Of a stretch of 9,412 nt of DNA, positions 1 to 5,885 are shown one piece after another. The position numbers were made by a program, and so were the translations under genes. Origin of the DNA: Gallionella sp. (GTDB taxonomy: Bacteria > Pseudomonadota > Gammaproteobacteria > Burkholderiales > Gallionellaceae); contig JAUYGW010000232.1 in the NCBI GenBank assembly GCA_030690245.1, positions 1-9,412 on the forward strand, in the 5' to 3' direction. The notes under the pieces were generated by a model. The model saw only the letters and a program-made list of their open reading frames with translations. It did not search any database and was not told the origin of the DNA. Positions within the stretch are counted from its first letter, which is position 1. Each line of letters begins with the position of its first letter.

Positions 1-1
1 C

Positions 2-430
2 CTGGAAGGCAGCGGCTCAATCACCGCCTTCTACACCGTATTGACCGAAGGCGATGACCAGCAGGATCCGATTGCCGACAGCGCGCGCGCCATCCTCGAC
101 GGCCACATCGTATTGTCGCGGCGCCTGGTGGAACAGGGCCATTATCCGGCGATCGACATCGAGGCTTCGATCAGCCGTGTGATGTCGCGATTGGCATCGC
201 CGGAGCATCTGTCCTTGGTGCAACGCTTCAAGCATATGTATGCCCATTATCAGCGCAACCGCGACTTGATCAGCGTCGGCGCCTATATCAGGGGCAGCGA
301 CCCATTGCTGGACGAGGCAATCGCGCTCTATCCAAGAATGGAATTATTCCTGAAACAGGATATGTTCCAGCGCGAACCTTATGCGGCAAGCATTGCGCAA
401 TTGACGGCTTTATTCGAACCGGCGCATTAA
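2..430 (+). CDS. fliI: Flagellar export ATPase FliI, C-terminal part (5' end outside window)
   Basis: This is the last 142 codons of the ATPase that energises the flagellar type III export apparatus at the cytoplasmic face. The frame is open from base 2; the TTG at 41 is internal, because homologous sequence ([12 protein letters not shown]) continues upstream of it. Visible FliI hallmarks are [12 protein letters not shown], the segment [11 protein letters not shown], and [10 protein letters not shown], which fits the alpha/beta ATPase family signature P-[SAP]-[LIV]-[DNH]-x3-S-x-S. The Arg just after that signature (SISRVM) lies where the arginine finger of F1-like ATPases is expected. The Walker A and B motifs lie upstream, outside the window. 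The C-terminal helical part ends at TAA 428-430. fliJ follows after 10 bp, the usual order. Identification is secure; only completeness is unknown. Confidence 0.97.
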   Translation: MEGSGSITAFYTVLTEGDDQQDPIADSARAILDGHIVLSRRLVEQGHYPAIDIEASISRVMSRLASPEHLSLVQRFKHMYAHYQRNRDLISVGAYIRGSDPLLDEAIALYPRMELFLKQDMFQREPYAASIAQLTALFEPAH

Positions 431-440
431 CGAGCTTATT

Positions 441-905
441 ATGACCAAACCCTTCTCTTTGCAGACTCTGATGAAACTGGCGCAACACCAGAACGATTCG
501 GCAACGAGCAGGCTCGGCAAATTGAACAGACAGCAACAGGGCGCGCAGCAAAGTCTCGACACCCTGCTGGAATACCGCAAGGACTATCAAGCCCGTTTGC
601 AGGAAGCGGCGCGGAACGGAATGAACCCGTCCGACTTGCGCAATTTCCAACAATTCATCAATAAACTCGATGATGCCATCAGCCAGCAACTCAAGCTGGT
701 CGAGCAAAGCAAAGCATCAACCCAAGCCGGACGCAATGAATTTGACACAGCGCGGCGCAAACTGAAATCGTTCGACATACTGCAACAGCGGCATATCGAA
801 GAGCAAAAAAAGATTGCCGAAAAATCCGAACAAAAAACGCTGGATGAGCATACCAGCAGAGTTGCCGCCTACAAGATGAACGATCTCGAAGAGCAGAACA
901 AGTAA
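441..905 (+). CDS. fliJ: Flagellar export protein FliJ (coiled-coil ATPase stalk)
   Basis: The product is 154 aa, the usual FliJ size (about 147-155). FliJ inserts into the FliI hexamer like the gamma stalk of F1 and links it to the export gate and to export chaperones. The sequence is highly charged and Gln-rich with no membrane segment. It begins MTKPFSLQTLMKLA, close to the family N-terminus, and is nearly all predicted helix and coiled coil (for example YRKDYQARLQEAA around residues 45-57 and ARRKLKSFDILQQRHIEEQ around 104-122). It starts at the first ATG, 10 bp after fliI; no strong Shine-Dalgarno is visible, so translation may be coupled to fliI. FliJ is poorly conserved in sequence, so the call rests on composition, the N-terminal motif, size and position after fliI, which together are convincing. 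Confidence 0.93.
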   Translation: MTKPFSLQTLMKLAQHQNDSATSRLGKLNRQQQGAQQSLDTLLEYRKDYQARLQEAARNGMNPSDLRNFQQFINKLDDAISQQLKLVEQSKASTQAGRNEFDTARRKLKSFDILQQRHIEEQKKIAEKSEQKTLDEHTSRVAAYKMNDLEEQNK

Positions 906-919
906 TCGGAGAGTAGAAA

Positions 920-967
920 ATGAAAAACCCTACTTCCCACTTACCACTTCCTGCTCACCAGACATAG
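920..967 (+). CDS. Possible 15-codon leader ORF in the fliJ-fliK gap
   Basis: An ATG at 920 is preceded by a good Shine-Dalgarno (GGAGAG, 908-913, 6-base spacer). It reads 15 codons (MKNPTSHLPLPAHQT) to a TAG at 965-967. That stop overlaps the AGGAG Shine-Dalgarno of fliK (966-970). Such an arrangement could carry ribosomes across the gap and couple fliK to fliJ translation, but this is inference. Most of the coding stretch is the degenerate heptamer repeat at 932-959, so the peptide itself probably has no function. The frame could also be chance. Confidence 0.3.
   Translation: MKNPTSHLPLPAHQT
932..959 (+). repeat. Degenerate heptanucleotide tandem repeat in the fliK leader
   Basis: Four consecutive 7-base units can be read: ACTTCCC, ACTTACC, ACTTCCT and GCTCACC. 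The first three share ACTT plus a C-rich triplet; the fourth is more diverged. The array fills the middle of the 72-bp fliJ-fliK spacer. Short degenerate heptamer arrays are known from some bacterial genomes (for example the STRR repeats of cyanobacteria). Whether this belongs to a genome-wide family cannot be judged from one window. Confidence 0.5.
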
Positions 968-977
968 GAGAACTACC

Positions 978-2027
978 ATGACCAGCCTGCCGATCAGCAG
1001 CAACAAGCCTCAACCATCCGGTAACGGCGCAAACATATTACCGGCAAACATCGCGTCGGATACCTTGACGATGGATGCCCGGCCTGCCGAGCTTTTCGCA
1101 ATTTTACTGGCGCGACAAATCGGCGGGGCCGGCTTGCCCGCACTGACTGCCGCGCAAACTGCCATCGCCATTGATGGCAATGCAGCGGATGGCGGCCTAG
1201 ACCCGGCTCTGAAGAATGCGCAAGACCAGACGGCGGCTGTCGCCAACACCCCAAGCGATCAGGCAAACACGTTGGCCGCGATATTGATGCAGCTTCCCGC
1301 TCCGGAAGACAGGATGCAGAAAACCGATGTCAAGCAGGCGGCGCAGCCTTTCGCTCCCGGCTCTTCCCAGGAGGCGAAATACAAAAAATCCATTGCGAGT
1401 GCAGAAGACAGTCAGATAATTCCGCTCCCAGCCATTAACCCCCTGCCATCGGAAGCGGTTAAATACGCGGAATTGCCATCTGGCTTGCCTCAGCCAGCTC
1501 AAAACACGACTCAAGCCGTTGTGTTGCAAACGATGCCTGCCGCAATGCCGGGCATGCTGTCCAATAACGCGCCAGCCGGCACCTCGCCAACCATGAGCAC
1601 CCCGCTGGGCAATCATGGCTGGGCGGATGAGTTTTCACAAAAAATCAGCTGGATAAGCACGCAGCAAAATCAGGTTGCCGAACTGCACTTGAATTCGCCA
1701 AATTTAGGACCGTTGGATGTAGTGCTGAAAATCTCCGACAACCAGGCCACCGCCCTGTTCACATCGCCGCATGCCGCAGTACGCGAGGCGGTGGAAAACG
1801 CGCTGCCTAAACTTCGCGAAATATTGGCCGATAACGGCATTATGTTGGGGAATACTACAGTCAGCGACCAGTCCCCGCGCGACCGCAATTCGGATGGGTT
1901 TATGAACCAGGGTTCCGGCACGGCGGCGCAGCTTGAAGTTTCCGACACGACACCCGAACCAGCCGGATTACTGCCGCCAGTTGTACCGGCACGCCGCCAT
2001 AATGGAATGGTGGACACATTCGCCTGA
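978..2027 (+). CDS. fliK: Flagellar hook-length control protein FliK
   Basis: The product is 349 aa, at the short end for FliK (Salmonella about 405). FliK is secreted during hook growth, measures hook length, and its C-terminal domain triggers FlhB to switch export from rod/hook to filament substrates. The N-terminal roughly 205 residues are low-complexity, rich in Ala, Pro, Gln and Thr, as in the ruler part of FliK. The C-terminal Flg_hook domain spans about 211-300 and shows LHLNSPNLGPLDVVL (236-250), HAAVREAVENALPKLREIL (265-283) and NGIMLG (286-291). A Pro-rich tail ends GMVDTFA. The ATG at 978 has AGGAG 7 bases upstream. It stands 72 bp after fliJ, with a repeat array and a mini ORF between. 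The family call is secure from the C-terminal domain and context. Confidence 0.95.
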   Translation: MTSLPISSNKPQPSGNGANILPANIASDTLTMDARPAELFAILLARQIGGAGLPALTAAQTAIAIDGNAADGGLDPALKNAQDQTAAVANTPSDQANTLAAILMQLPAPEDRMQKTDVKQAAQPFAPGSSQEAKYKKSIASAEDSQIIPLPAINPLPSEAVKYAELPSGLPQPAQNTTQAVVLQTMPAAMPGMLSNNAPAGTSPTMSTPLGNHGWADEFSQKISWISTQQNQVAELHLNSPNLGPLDVVLKISDNQATALFTSPHAAVREAVENALPKLREILADNGIMLGNTTVSDQSPRDRNSDGFMNQGSGTAAQLEVSDTTPEPAGLLPPVVPARRHNGMVDTFA

Positions 2028-2119
2028 GCGGTGACAACGGCTTAAGTTAATGGAAAATTTCGGCGCCAATCGGGTTATCATTAGCGTTGGATTTTTCGAC
2101 CGTCAAGAAGGAATCAAAT
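2028..2119 (+). other. fliK-fliL spacer (92 bp), no clear signal
   Basis: This gap contains the GAAGGA Shine-Dalgarno of fliL (2107-2112). I see no convincing promoter and no intrinsic terminator. A weak CCAA...TTGG pairing (about 2066-2090) is followed by ATTTTT, but its stem is only 4-5 bp. Transcription probably reads through. Confidence 0.4.
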
Positions 2120-2698
2120 ATGGCAAGAGCCGCAAAACCCGCAATACAGGCCACCGAACCGGAAGAGGTGGTTGCGTCGCCCAAGAAAAGCAAGAAAAAG
2201 CTCATTCTGTTCATCACAGCCGTGGTGCTGCTGATGGGCGGCGGAGCAGCGGCATTCCTGTTGCTGAACCCGGCGCCGGCGCCAAAACATGGCGGCGCTG
2301 CAAGCGCAGAGGCAGCACGCCCGGAAATACCGCCCAAATTCGTTGATCTGGGGCAATTTACCGCCAACCTGACACGTGAAGAGGAGGATCGTTATTTGCA
2401 AGTTGCGATTTCACTCAAGATAACAAAGCCGGAGTTGGAAGAAAAGATCAAGGAAAGCAAACCGGAAATCCTGCACCGCGTGAACATGCTGCTACAAAGC
2501 AAACGCCCTTCCGAACTTTCCACTTTTGATGGCAAGGAAAATCTTGCCCAACAAATCAAGGCGCAAGTGGAATATGTGCTGGGCTTACGCAAGATCGCTC
2601 CTGTCATCAGCGCTGAACAGGTTGCTGTGCCAATTGCGGCCAGTGCCAGCAAAGGCGGCATATCCGACGTGCTGTTTACTTCATTCATTATTCAATAG
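2120..2698 (+). CDS. fliL: Flagellar basal body-associated protein FliL
   Basis: The product is 192 aa. FliL is a single-pass inner-membrane protein that surrounds the MotAB stator and supports torque and swarming. The chosen start (ATG 2120, MARAAKP) has GAAGGA 7 bases upstream; an in-frame TTG at 2087 would add 11 residues but lacks such a site. A Lys-rich cytoplasmic N-terminus (SPKKSKKK, 20-27) precedes a membrane helix at about 28-50 and a Pro/Ala linker (51-65). The periplasmic FliL domain follows: KFVDLGQFTANL (73-84), RYLQVAISLKI (91-101), LLQSKRPSEL (124-133), and the conserved end ISDVLFTSFIIQ. FliL here is longer at the N-terminus than in E. coli (154 aa). fliM starts 6 bp after the stop, the standard order. 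Confidence 0.96.
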   Translation: MARAAKPAIQATEPEEVVASPKKSKKKLILFITAVVLLMGGGAAAFLLLNPAPAPKHGGAASAEAARPEIPPKFVDLGQFTANLTREEEDRYLQVAISLKITKPELEEKIKESKPEILHRVNMLLQSKRPSELSTFDGKENLAQQIKAQVEYVLGLRKIAPVISAEQVAVPIAASASKGGISDVLFTSFIIQ

Positions 2699-2704
2699 CA
2701 AAAA

Positions 2705-3694
2705 ATGAGCGAATTCCTCTCACAAGACGAGGTTGATTCCCTGCTCAAGGGAGTGACCGGCGAAACTGATGATGATCTTGATCATCAGGAAGTCGCTCCC
2801 GGAGAGGTTCGCTCATACAATCTGGCATCACAGGAACGCATCGTGCGTGGGCGTATGCCCACCATGGAAATCATCAACGAGCGTTTTGCACGGTTGTTTC
2901 GCATCGGACTGTTCAATTTTATTCGCCGCACCCCGGAGATTTCAGTCGGACCGGTACGGGTATTGAAATTTGGCGAGTTCATCCGCAACCTGCATGTGCC
3001 GACCAACCTGAACCTGATCCAGGCAAAGCCGTTGCGCGGCAATGGCTTGTTCGTTTTCGACCCCAATCTGGTCTTTCTGGTGGTGGACAACATGTTCGGC
3101 GGTGATGGGCGTTTCCATACCCGCGTCGAAGGGCGCGAGTTCACCCAAACCGAGCAGCGCATCATTCAAAAGCTGCTTGGGGTGGCATTTGAAGCATACG
3201 GAAAATCCTGGGAAGCCGTCCACCCGCTGGAATTTGAGTTTGTACGTTCGGAAATGAACCCCCAGTTCGCCAACATTGCGACCCCCAATGAAGTAGTTAT
3301 CGTTACCACCTTCGACATCGAGCTGGGCGGCAATGGTGGCGCATTCCACGTATGCATGCCCTATTCCATGCTCGAACCGCTCAAGGATTTGCTCTATAGC
3401 ACCATGCAAGGCGAACATCTGGCAGTCGACAAACGCTGGCTGCAGCTGCTTTCCAAGCAGGTGCAATCTGCCAACATCGAACTGGTTGCCACGCTCGGTC
3501 AAGCCGACATGACGTTTGAGCAAGTGTTAAAAATACGCAGCGGCGATATCATCCCGCTGGAAGTCGGTGAAAGCATCATCGCTTCGGTAGATGGCGTGCC
3601 GGTGATGGAATGCAAATATGGCGCTTTCAACAATCAATACGCATTGAAGGTTGAAAAAATGCTCTCGACTAACGAAGGAGAAGGACATGCCTGA
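2705..3694 (+). CDS. fliM: Flagellar motor switch protein FliM
   Basis: The product is 329 aa, the typical size. FliM forms the C-ring wall, binds phosphorylated CheY and transmits the switch to FliG. The N-terminal peptide SQDEVDSLLKGV (6-17) matches the CheY-binding motif (E-[IV]-D-[AS]-LL) of FliM. The CheC-like middle domain (about 40-230) contains NMFGGDGRF (129-137), the GGxG loop that contacts FliG. The C-terminal SpoA domain lies at about 252-322 (IELVATLGQADMTFEQVL, then LKIRSGDIIPL). It starts at ATG 2705, 6 bp after fliL; no clear Shine-Dalgarno is seen in the A-rich gap, so coupling to fliL is likely. Its 3' end overlaps fliN by 8 bp. The intact CheY-binding peptide implies that the motor is chemotaxis-responsive. 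Confidence 0.98.
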   Translation: MSEFLSQDEVDSLLKGVTGETDDDLDHQEVAPGEVRSYNLASQERIVRGRMPTMEIINERFARLFRIGLFNFIRRTPEISVGPVRVLKFGEFIRNLHVPTNLNLIQAKPLRGNGLFVFDPNLVFLVVDNMFGGDGRFHTRVEGREFTQTEQRIIQKLLGVAFEAYGKSWEAVHPLEFEFVRSEMNPQFANIATPNEVVIVTTFDIELGGNGGAFHVCMPYSMLEPLKDLLYSTMQGEHLAVDKRWLQLLSKQVQSANIELVATLGQADMTFEQVLKIRSGDIIPLEVGESIIASVDGVPVMECKYGAFNNQYALKVEKMLSTNEGEGHA

Positions 3695-4145
3695 CGAAAC
3701 TGCAATCAACGAAGAAGCCATCACCGCCGACGATTGGGGCGCGGCAATGGCCGAACAGACTACGATTGCCGACGATTGGGGCGCGGCAATGGCTGAGCAA
3801 TCAACCGCCGCAAGCCCGTCGGCGGCATCCGCAAAACCGCATGTACTGGAACAATTCGGAGCGGGCGGCACTGCGGCCGCCACAAACGACCTCGATATGA
3901 TCCTGGATATCCCGGTGCAACTGACCGTTGAACTGGGACGCACCAAAATGCCGATCAAGAATTTGCTGCAACTGGCACAGGGCTCTGTCGTCGAGCTATC
4001 CGGCATGGCCGGTGAACCATTGGATGTAATGATTAACGGTTTCCTGATCGCACAAGGCGAAGTCGTGGTGGTGAACGACAAACTCGGCATACGCCTGACG
4101 GACATTATCACTCCGTCCGAACGGTTGCGGCGTCTCAACCGATGA
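3687..4145 (+). CDS. fliN: Flagellar motor switch protein FliN with duplicated N-terminal motif
   Basis: The product is 152 aa, against about 137 in E. coli. FliN forms the base of the C-ring and docks the FliH-FliI export complex. The SpoA domain spans about 69-145 and is highly conserved: DLDMILDIPVQLTVELGRT (68-86), QGSVVELSGMAGEPLDVMIN (98-117), IAQGEVVVV (121-129), then [12 protein letters not shown] at the C-terminus. The start is ATG 3687, inside the fliM 3' end, with GAAGGAGAAGG just upstream; the in-frame TTG at 3651 is much less likely. The N-terminal motif ADDWGAAMAEQ occurs twice, at 14-24 and 28-38; E. coli FliN has one related copy (DDLWAEALSEQ). The extra copy accounts for most of the added length. 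The stop TGA shares ATGA with the fliO start. Confidence 0.97.
   Translation: MPDETAINEEAITADDWGAAMAEQTTIADDWGAAMAEQSTAASPSAASAKPHVLEQFGAGGTAAATNDLDMILDIPVQLTVELGRTKMPIKNLLQLAQGSVVELSGMAGEPLDVMINGFLIAQGEVVVVNDKLGIRLTDIITPSERLRRLNR
3726..3800 (+). repeat. 42-bp-period tandem duplication in the 5' part of fliN
   Basis: Bases 3726-3758 and 3768-3800 encode the same 11 residues, ADDWGAAMAEQ. The first 26 bases of each copy are identical; the last part differs only at third codon positions (GCC/GCT, GAA/GAG, CAG/CAA). The 42-bp period keeps the frame. The long identical run suggests a fairly recent duplication or ongoing conversion between copies. Confidence 0.9.
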
Positions 4146-4678
4146 CAAAAAACAGAAGGCAGAAAACAGGTTTTTCTATTCACCCCTTGCTGCAATGGCG
4201 GAGGAAGGTTTGCCTTTCGTCCATTTCCTGCCTTCTGCTTCCCTTCACTGGCCCGCTGTCTTCCGCATACGCCGCAGAGGTAACACGCCCCGCTTATATC
4301 CCGCCACCTCCCGCAGTCAGCTCGGGCAGTATCGTGCAAATCATTTTCAGCCTGCTCCTGGTGTTAGCCGCCATCGTGCTGGTGGCATGGCTGCTCAAAC
4401 GCATGAATGTGGCGCAACAGGGCTCGGGGCATCTGCTCAAAATCTTGGGCGGTGTATCGATAGGACAACGCGAACGCATCGTATTGGTCGAAGTAAAAGA
4501 TACCTGGCTGGTGGTCGGGGTGGGCCCTGGACAGATCCGCACCTTGCACACGCTCCAGAAGACAGAAAACCTCGTCGCTGATCTTCCCCCCCCCGAAACC
4601 CAGCCACCTGAAAACAAATTTGCCAGCCTTCTGTCCTCGATCCTCAGCCATCGAAAACACGGCGCGGAGAACAAATAA
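4142..4678 (+). CDS. fliO: Flagellar biosynthesis protein FliO
   Basis: The product is 178 aa. FliO is an inner-membrane factor that helps assemble the FliP ring of the export gate and is not itself part of the final core. The N-terminus is basic (KNRRQK, RRK at 20-22), then a hydrophobic stretch ends at AYA-AE (about 42-46), which looks like a cleavable signal peptide. A Pro-rich linker leads to a membrane helix at about 63-85, then the FliO domain ([26 protein letters not shown] at 97-116, [17 protein letters not shown]). The C-terminal tail is Pro-rich and poorly conserved. The start ATG overlaps the fliN stop (ATGA). The signal region overlaps heptamer-like repeats, and the tail contains a run of nine C. 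Sequence conservation in FliO is low, but domain layout and position make the call firm. Confidence 0.94.
   Translation: MTKNRRQKTGFSIHPLLQWRRKVCLSSISCLLLPFTGPLSSAYAAEVTRPAYIPPPPAVSSGSIVQIIFSLLLVLAAIVLVAWLLKRMNVAQQGSGHLLKILGGVSIGQRERIVLVEVKDTWLVVGVGPGQIRTLHTLQKTENLVADLPPPETQPPENKFASLLSSILSHRKHGAENK
4149..4169 (+). repeat. Three heptamer units (AARRCAG) at the start of fliO
   Basis: The units AAAACAG, AAGGCAG and AAAACAG lie directly in tandem a few bases after the fliO start codon and encode part of its basic N-terminus. The internal 10-mer CAGAAGGCAG (4153-4162) has a perfect inverted copy, CTGCCTTCTG, at 4228-4237. Confidence 0.6.
4228..4241 (+). repeat. Inverted copy of the fliO heptamer repeat
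   Basis: CTGCCTT followed by CTGCTTC is the reverse-complement form of the units at 4149-4169. CTGCCTTCTG (4228-4237) pairs perfectly with 4153-4162, and pairing extends past one mismatch by three bases (TTT with AAA). The arms are 65 bases apart and could form a long-loop hairpin in the fliO mRNA. The segment encodes the hydrophobic core of the signal sequence (CLLLP). Confidence 0.55.
4586..4594 (+). repeat. Run of nine C within fliO
   Basis: Nine consecutive C encode Pro-Pro-Pro at about residues 149-151 of FliO, in the variable tail after the FliO domain. Tracts of this length can be prone to slippage; an indel would alter only the last roughly 28 residues in frame. Confidence 0.9.
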
Positions 4679-4680
4679 CA

Positions 4681-4737
4681 ATGTTTCAGCAATTGAAGAG
4701 CGGTCAACAAAAGGCTGCGGGGGAAATAGCGCTGTGA
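4681..4737 (+). CDS. Possible 18-codon ORF bridging fliO and fliP
   Basis: An ATG lies 2 bp after the fliO stop, with GGAG at 4666-4669 as a plausible Shine-Dalgarno (11-base spacer). It reads [18 protein letters not shown] and stops at TGA 4735-4737, which overlaps the proposed GTG start of fliP (GTGA). The layout suggests translational coupling of fliP to upstream translation. The peptide resembles nothing I recognise. The frame might be chance, since fliP could instead start at ATG 4773. Confidence 0.35.
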   Translation: MFQQLKSGQQKAAGEIAL

Positions 4738-5522
4738 CACGGCCACACAAAAACCTATTTTCTACCCTTGGCATGACGATTGCCCAGTGTTTGGCCATGT
4801 TTGCTGTCTTCAGCCTTCTGACCAGCCCAACTGCCTATGCTGAAGTTGGATTGCCCGCACTAACCAGCACACCCGCGCCGGGCGGCGGCCAAATTTACAG
4901 CTTGAGTTTGCAAACGCTGCTGCTGCTTACCTCACTGAGCTTTTTACCGGCAATTCTGCTGATGATGACCGGATTCACGCGCATCATCATCGTATTGAGC
5001 CTGCTACGCTCCGCGCTCGGCACCCCTTCTTCGCCGCCCAATCAGGTTCTGATCGGCCTGGCATTATTTCTCACGTTCTTCGTGATGTCGCCGGTGTTCG
5101 ACAAAATCTATACCGATGCCTACTTGCCCTTCAGCGAAAACAAGCTTGATTTACAGCAAGCCGTAGAGAAAGGCAGCGTACCGCTAAAAACTTTTATGCT
5201 GCGCCAGACTCGCGAGGCGGATCTCGCACTGTTCGTCCGAATTTCCAATAGTGAGCTGTTGCAAAATGCCGACCAGGTGCCGCTACGCATTCTGGTGCCG
5301 GCTTATGTGACCAGCGAATTGAAAACTGCCTTCCAAATTGGCTTCGTAATATTCATTCCATTCCTTGTTATCGACATGGTAGTGGCCAGCGTGCTGATGT
5401 CCATGGGTATGATGATGGTATCGCCGGCCATCATTTCGTTACCCTTTAAAATCATGCTGTTTGTGTTGGCCGACGGCTGGAATTTGATAATCGGCTCTCT
5501 GACACAAAGTTTTTATACTTGA
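4734..5522 (+). CDS. fliP: Flagellar export gate protein FliP
   Basis: From GTG 4734 the product is 262 aa. Five FliP subunits form the core of the membrane export gate with FliQ and FliR. The GTG start gives a basic n-region (MTRPHKN), a hydrophobic core and a cleavage site after AYA (about residue 36), as expected for FliP, which has a cleaved signal peptide. The alternative ATG 4773 (249 aa) would lack the basic n-region and has no visible Shine-Dalgarno; GGGGGA near 4719-4724 may serve the GTG. Family motifs are [20 protein letters not shown] (78-97), [20 protein letters not shown] (101-120), [13 protein letters not shown] (159-171), [17 protein letters not shown] (188-204) and the Met-rich [10 protein letters not shown] (222-231), which is the gating loop. 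The open frame extends to 4620 within fliO, but those codons are not coding. Family identity is certain; only the start is not. Confidence 0.97.
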   Translation: MTRPHKNLFSTLGMTIAQCLAMFAVFSLLTSPTAYAEVGLPALTSTPAPGGGQIYSLSLQTLLLLTSLSFLPAILLMMTGFTRIIIVLSLLRSALGTPSSPPNQVLIGLALFLTFFVMSPVFDKIYTDAYLPFSENKLDLQQAVEKGSVPLKTFMLRQTREADLALFVRISNSELLQNADQVPLRILVPAYVTSELKTAFQIGFVIFIPFLVIDMVVASVLMSMGMMMVSPAIISLPFKIMLFVLADGWNLIIGSLTQSFYT

Positions 5523-5610
5523 GACCGCCGCTAGACGTTCGTTTTTAGTTAAACCCAAAACTCCGTGAAGCGGCTACACCGGCTATCGACTGTTAACTAA
5601 CGACTTCTTT
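5523..5610 (+). other. fliP-fliQ spacer (88 bp) with inverted repeats
   Basis: This is an unusually wide gap for fliPQR, where genes normally abut. TTAGTTAA (5545-5552) has a perfect inverted copy TTAACTAA (5593-5600), and GCCGCT (5527-5532) pairs with AGCGGC (5569-5574); the two pairings interleave and cannot both form as simple nested stems. No T tract follows, and fliQ has no obvious Shine-Dalgarno just before its ATG. A role in RNA folding or fliQ translation is possible but unproven. Confidence 0.4.
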
Positions 5611-5880
5611 ATGACTCCCGAAACCGTCCTCACCATCGGACAACAAGCCATCGAAATGACGCTGATGCTCTCTGCCCCGCTGCTGCTCAGTGCGCTGGTC
5701 ATTGGCTTGGTGGTGAGCATTTTCCAGGCTGCCACCCAGATCAATGAGATGACCCTGTCTTTCATTCCAAAGCTGCTGGGAATCTTTCTGGCGCTGATTT
5801 TGACCGGCCCATGGATGGTAAACACAATGGTCGATTACATCCAAAGGTTGTTCGGCAACATCCCCTGGATGATCGGTTAA
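5611..5880 (+). CDS. fliQ: Flagellar export gate protein FliQ
   Basis: The product is 89 aa, exactly the family size. Four FliQ copies wrap the FliP-FliR core of the export gate. Two hydrophobic hairpin helices are visible (about 14-38 and 50-75) around the conserved SIFQAATQINEMTLSFIPKL segment (36-55). The N-terminus MTPETVLTIGQQAIEMTLML is typical. It starts at ATG 5611, 88 bp after fliP, with no clear Shine-Dalgarno, and is followed by fliR after 5 bp. Confidence 0.98.
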   Translation: MTPETVLTIGQQAIEMTLMLSAPLLLSALVIGLVVSIFQAATQINEMTLSFIPKLLGIFLALILTGPWMVNTMVDYIQRLFGNIPWMIG

Positions 5881-5885
5881 GCGCC

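Noticed and set aside
2066..2096. Weak hairpin followed by ATTTTT between fliK and fliL as a terminator
   Set aside because: The stem is only 4-5 bp with a long loop, and a terminator inside the operon would be unexpected.
2050..2346. 98-codon plus-strand frame starting in the fliK-fliL gap
   Set aside because: It overlaps most of fliL out of frame, lacks a Shine-Dalgarno, and its translation is low-quality and basic; fliL is clearly the real gene.
3527..4339. 270-codon open frame on the minus strand opposite fliM, fliN and fliO
   Set aside because: It crosses three well-supported sense genes, and its Ser/Ala-rich repeats mirror the fliN tandem repeat; it is a shadow frame.
4620..4733. N-terminal extension of FliP upstream of GTG 4734
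   Set aside because: The extension lies partly inside fliO in another frame, would place 38 polar residues before the signal peptide, and does not resemble FliP.
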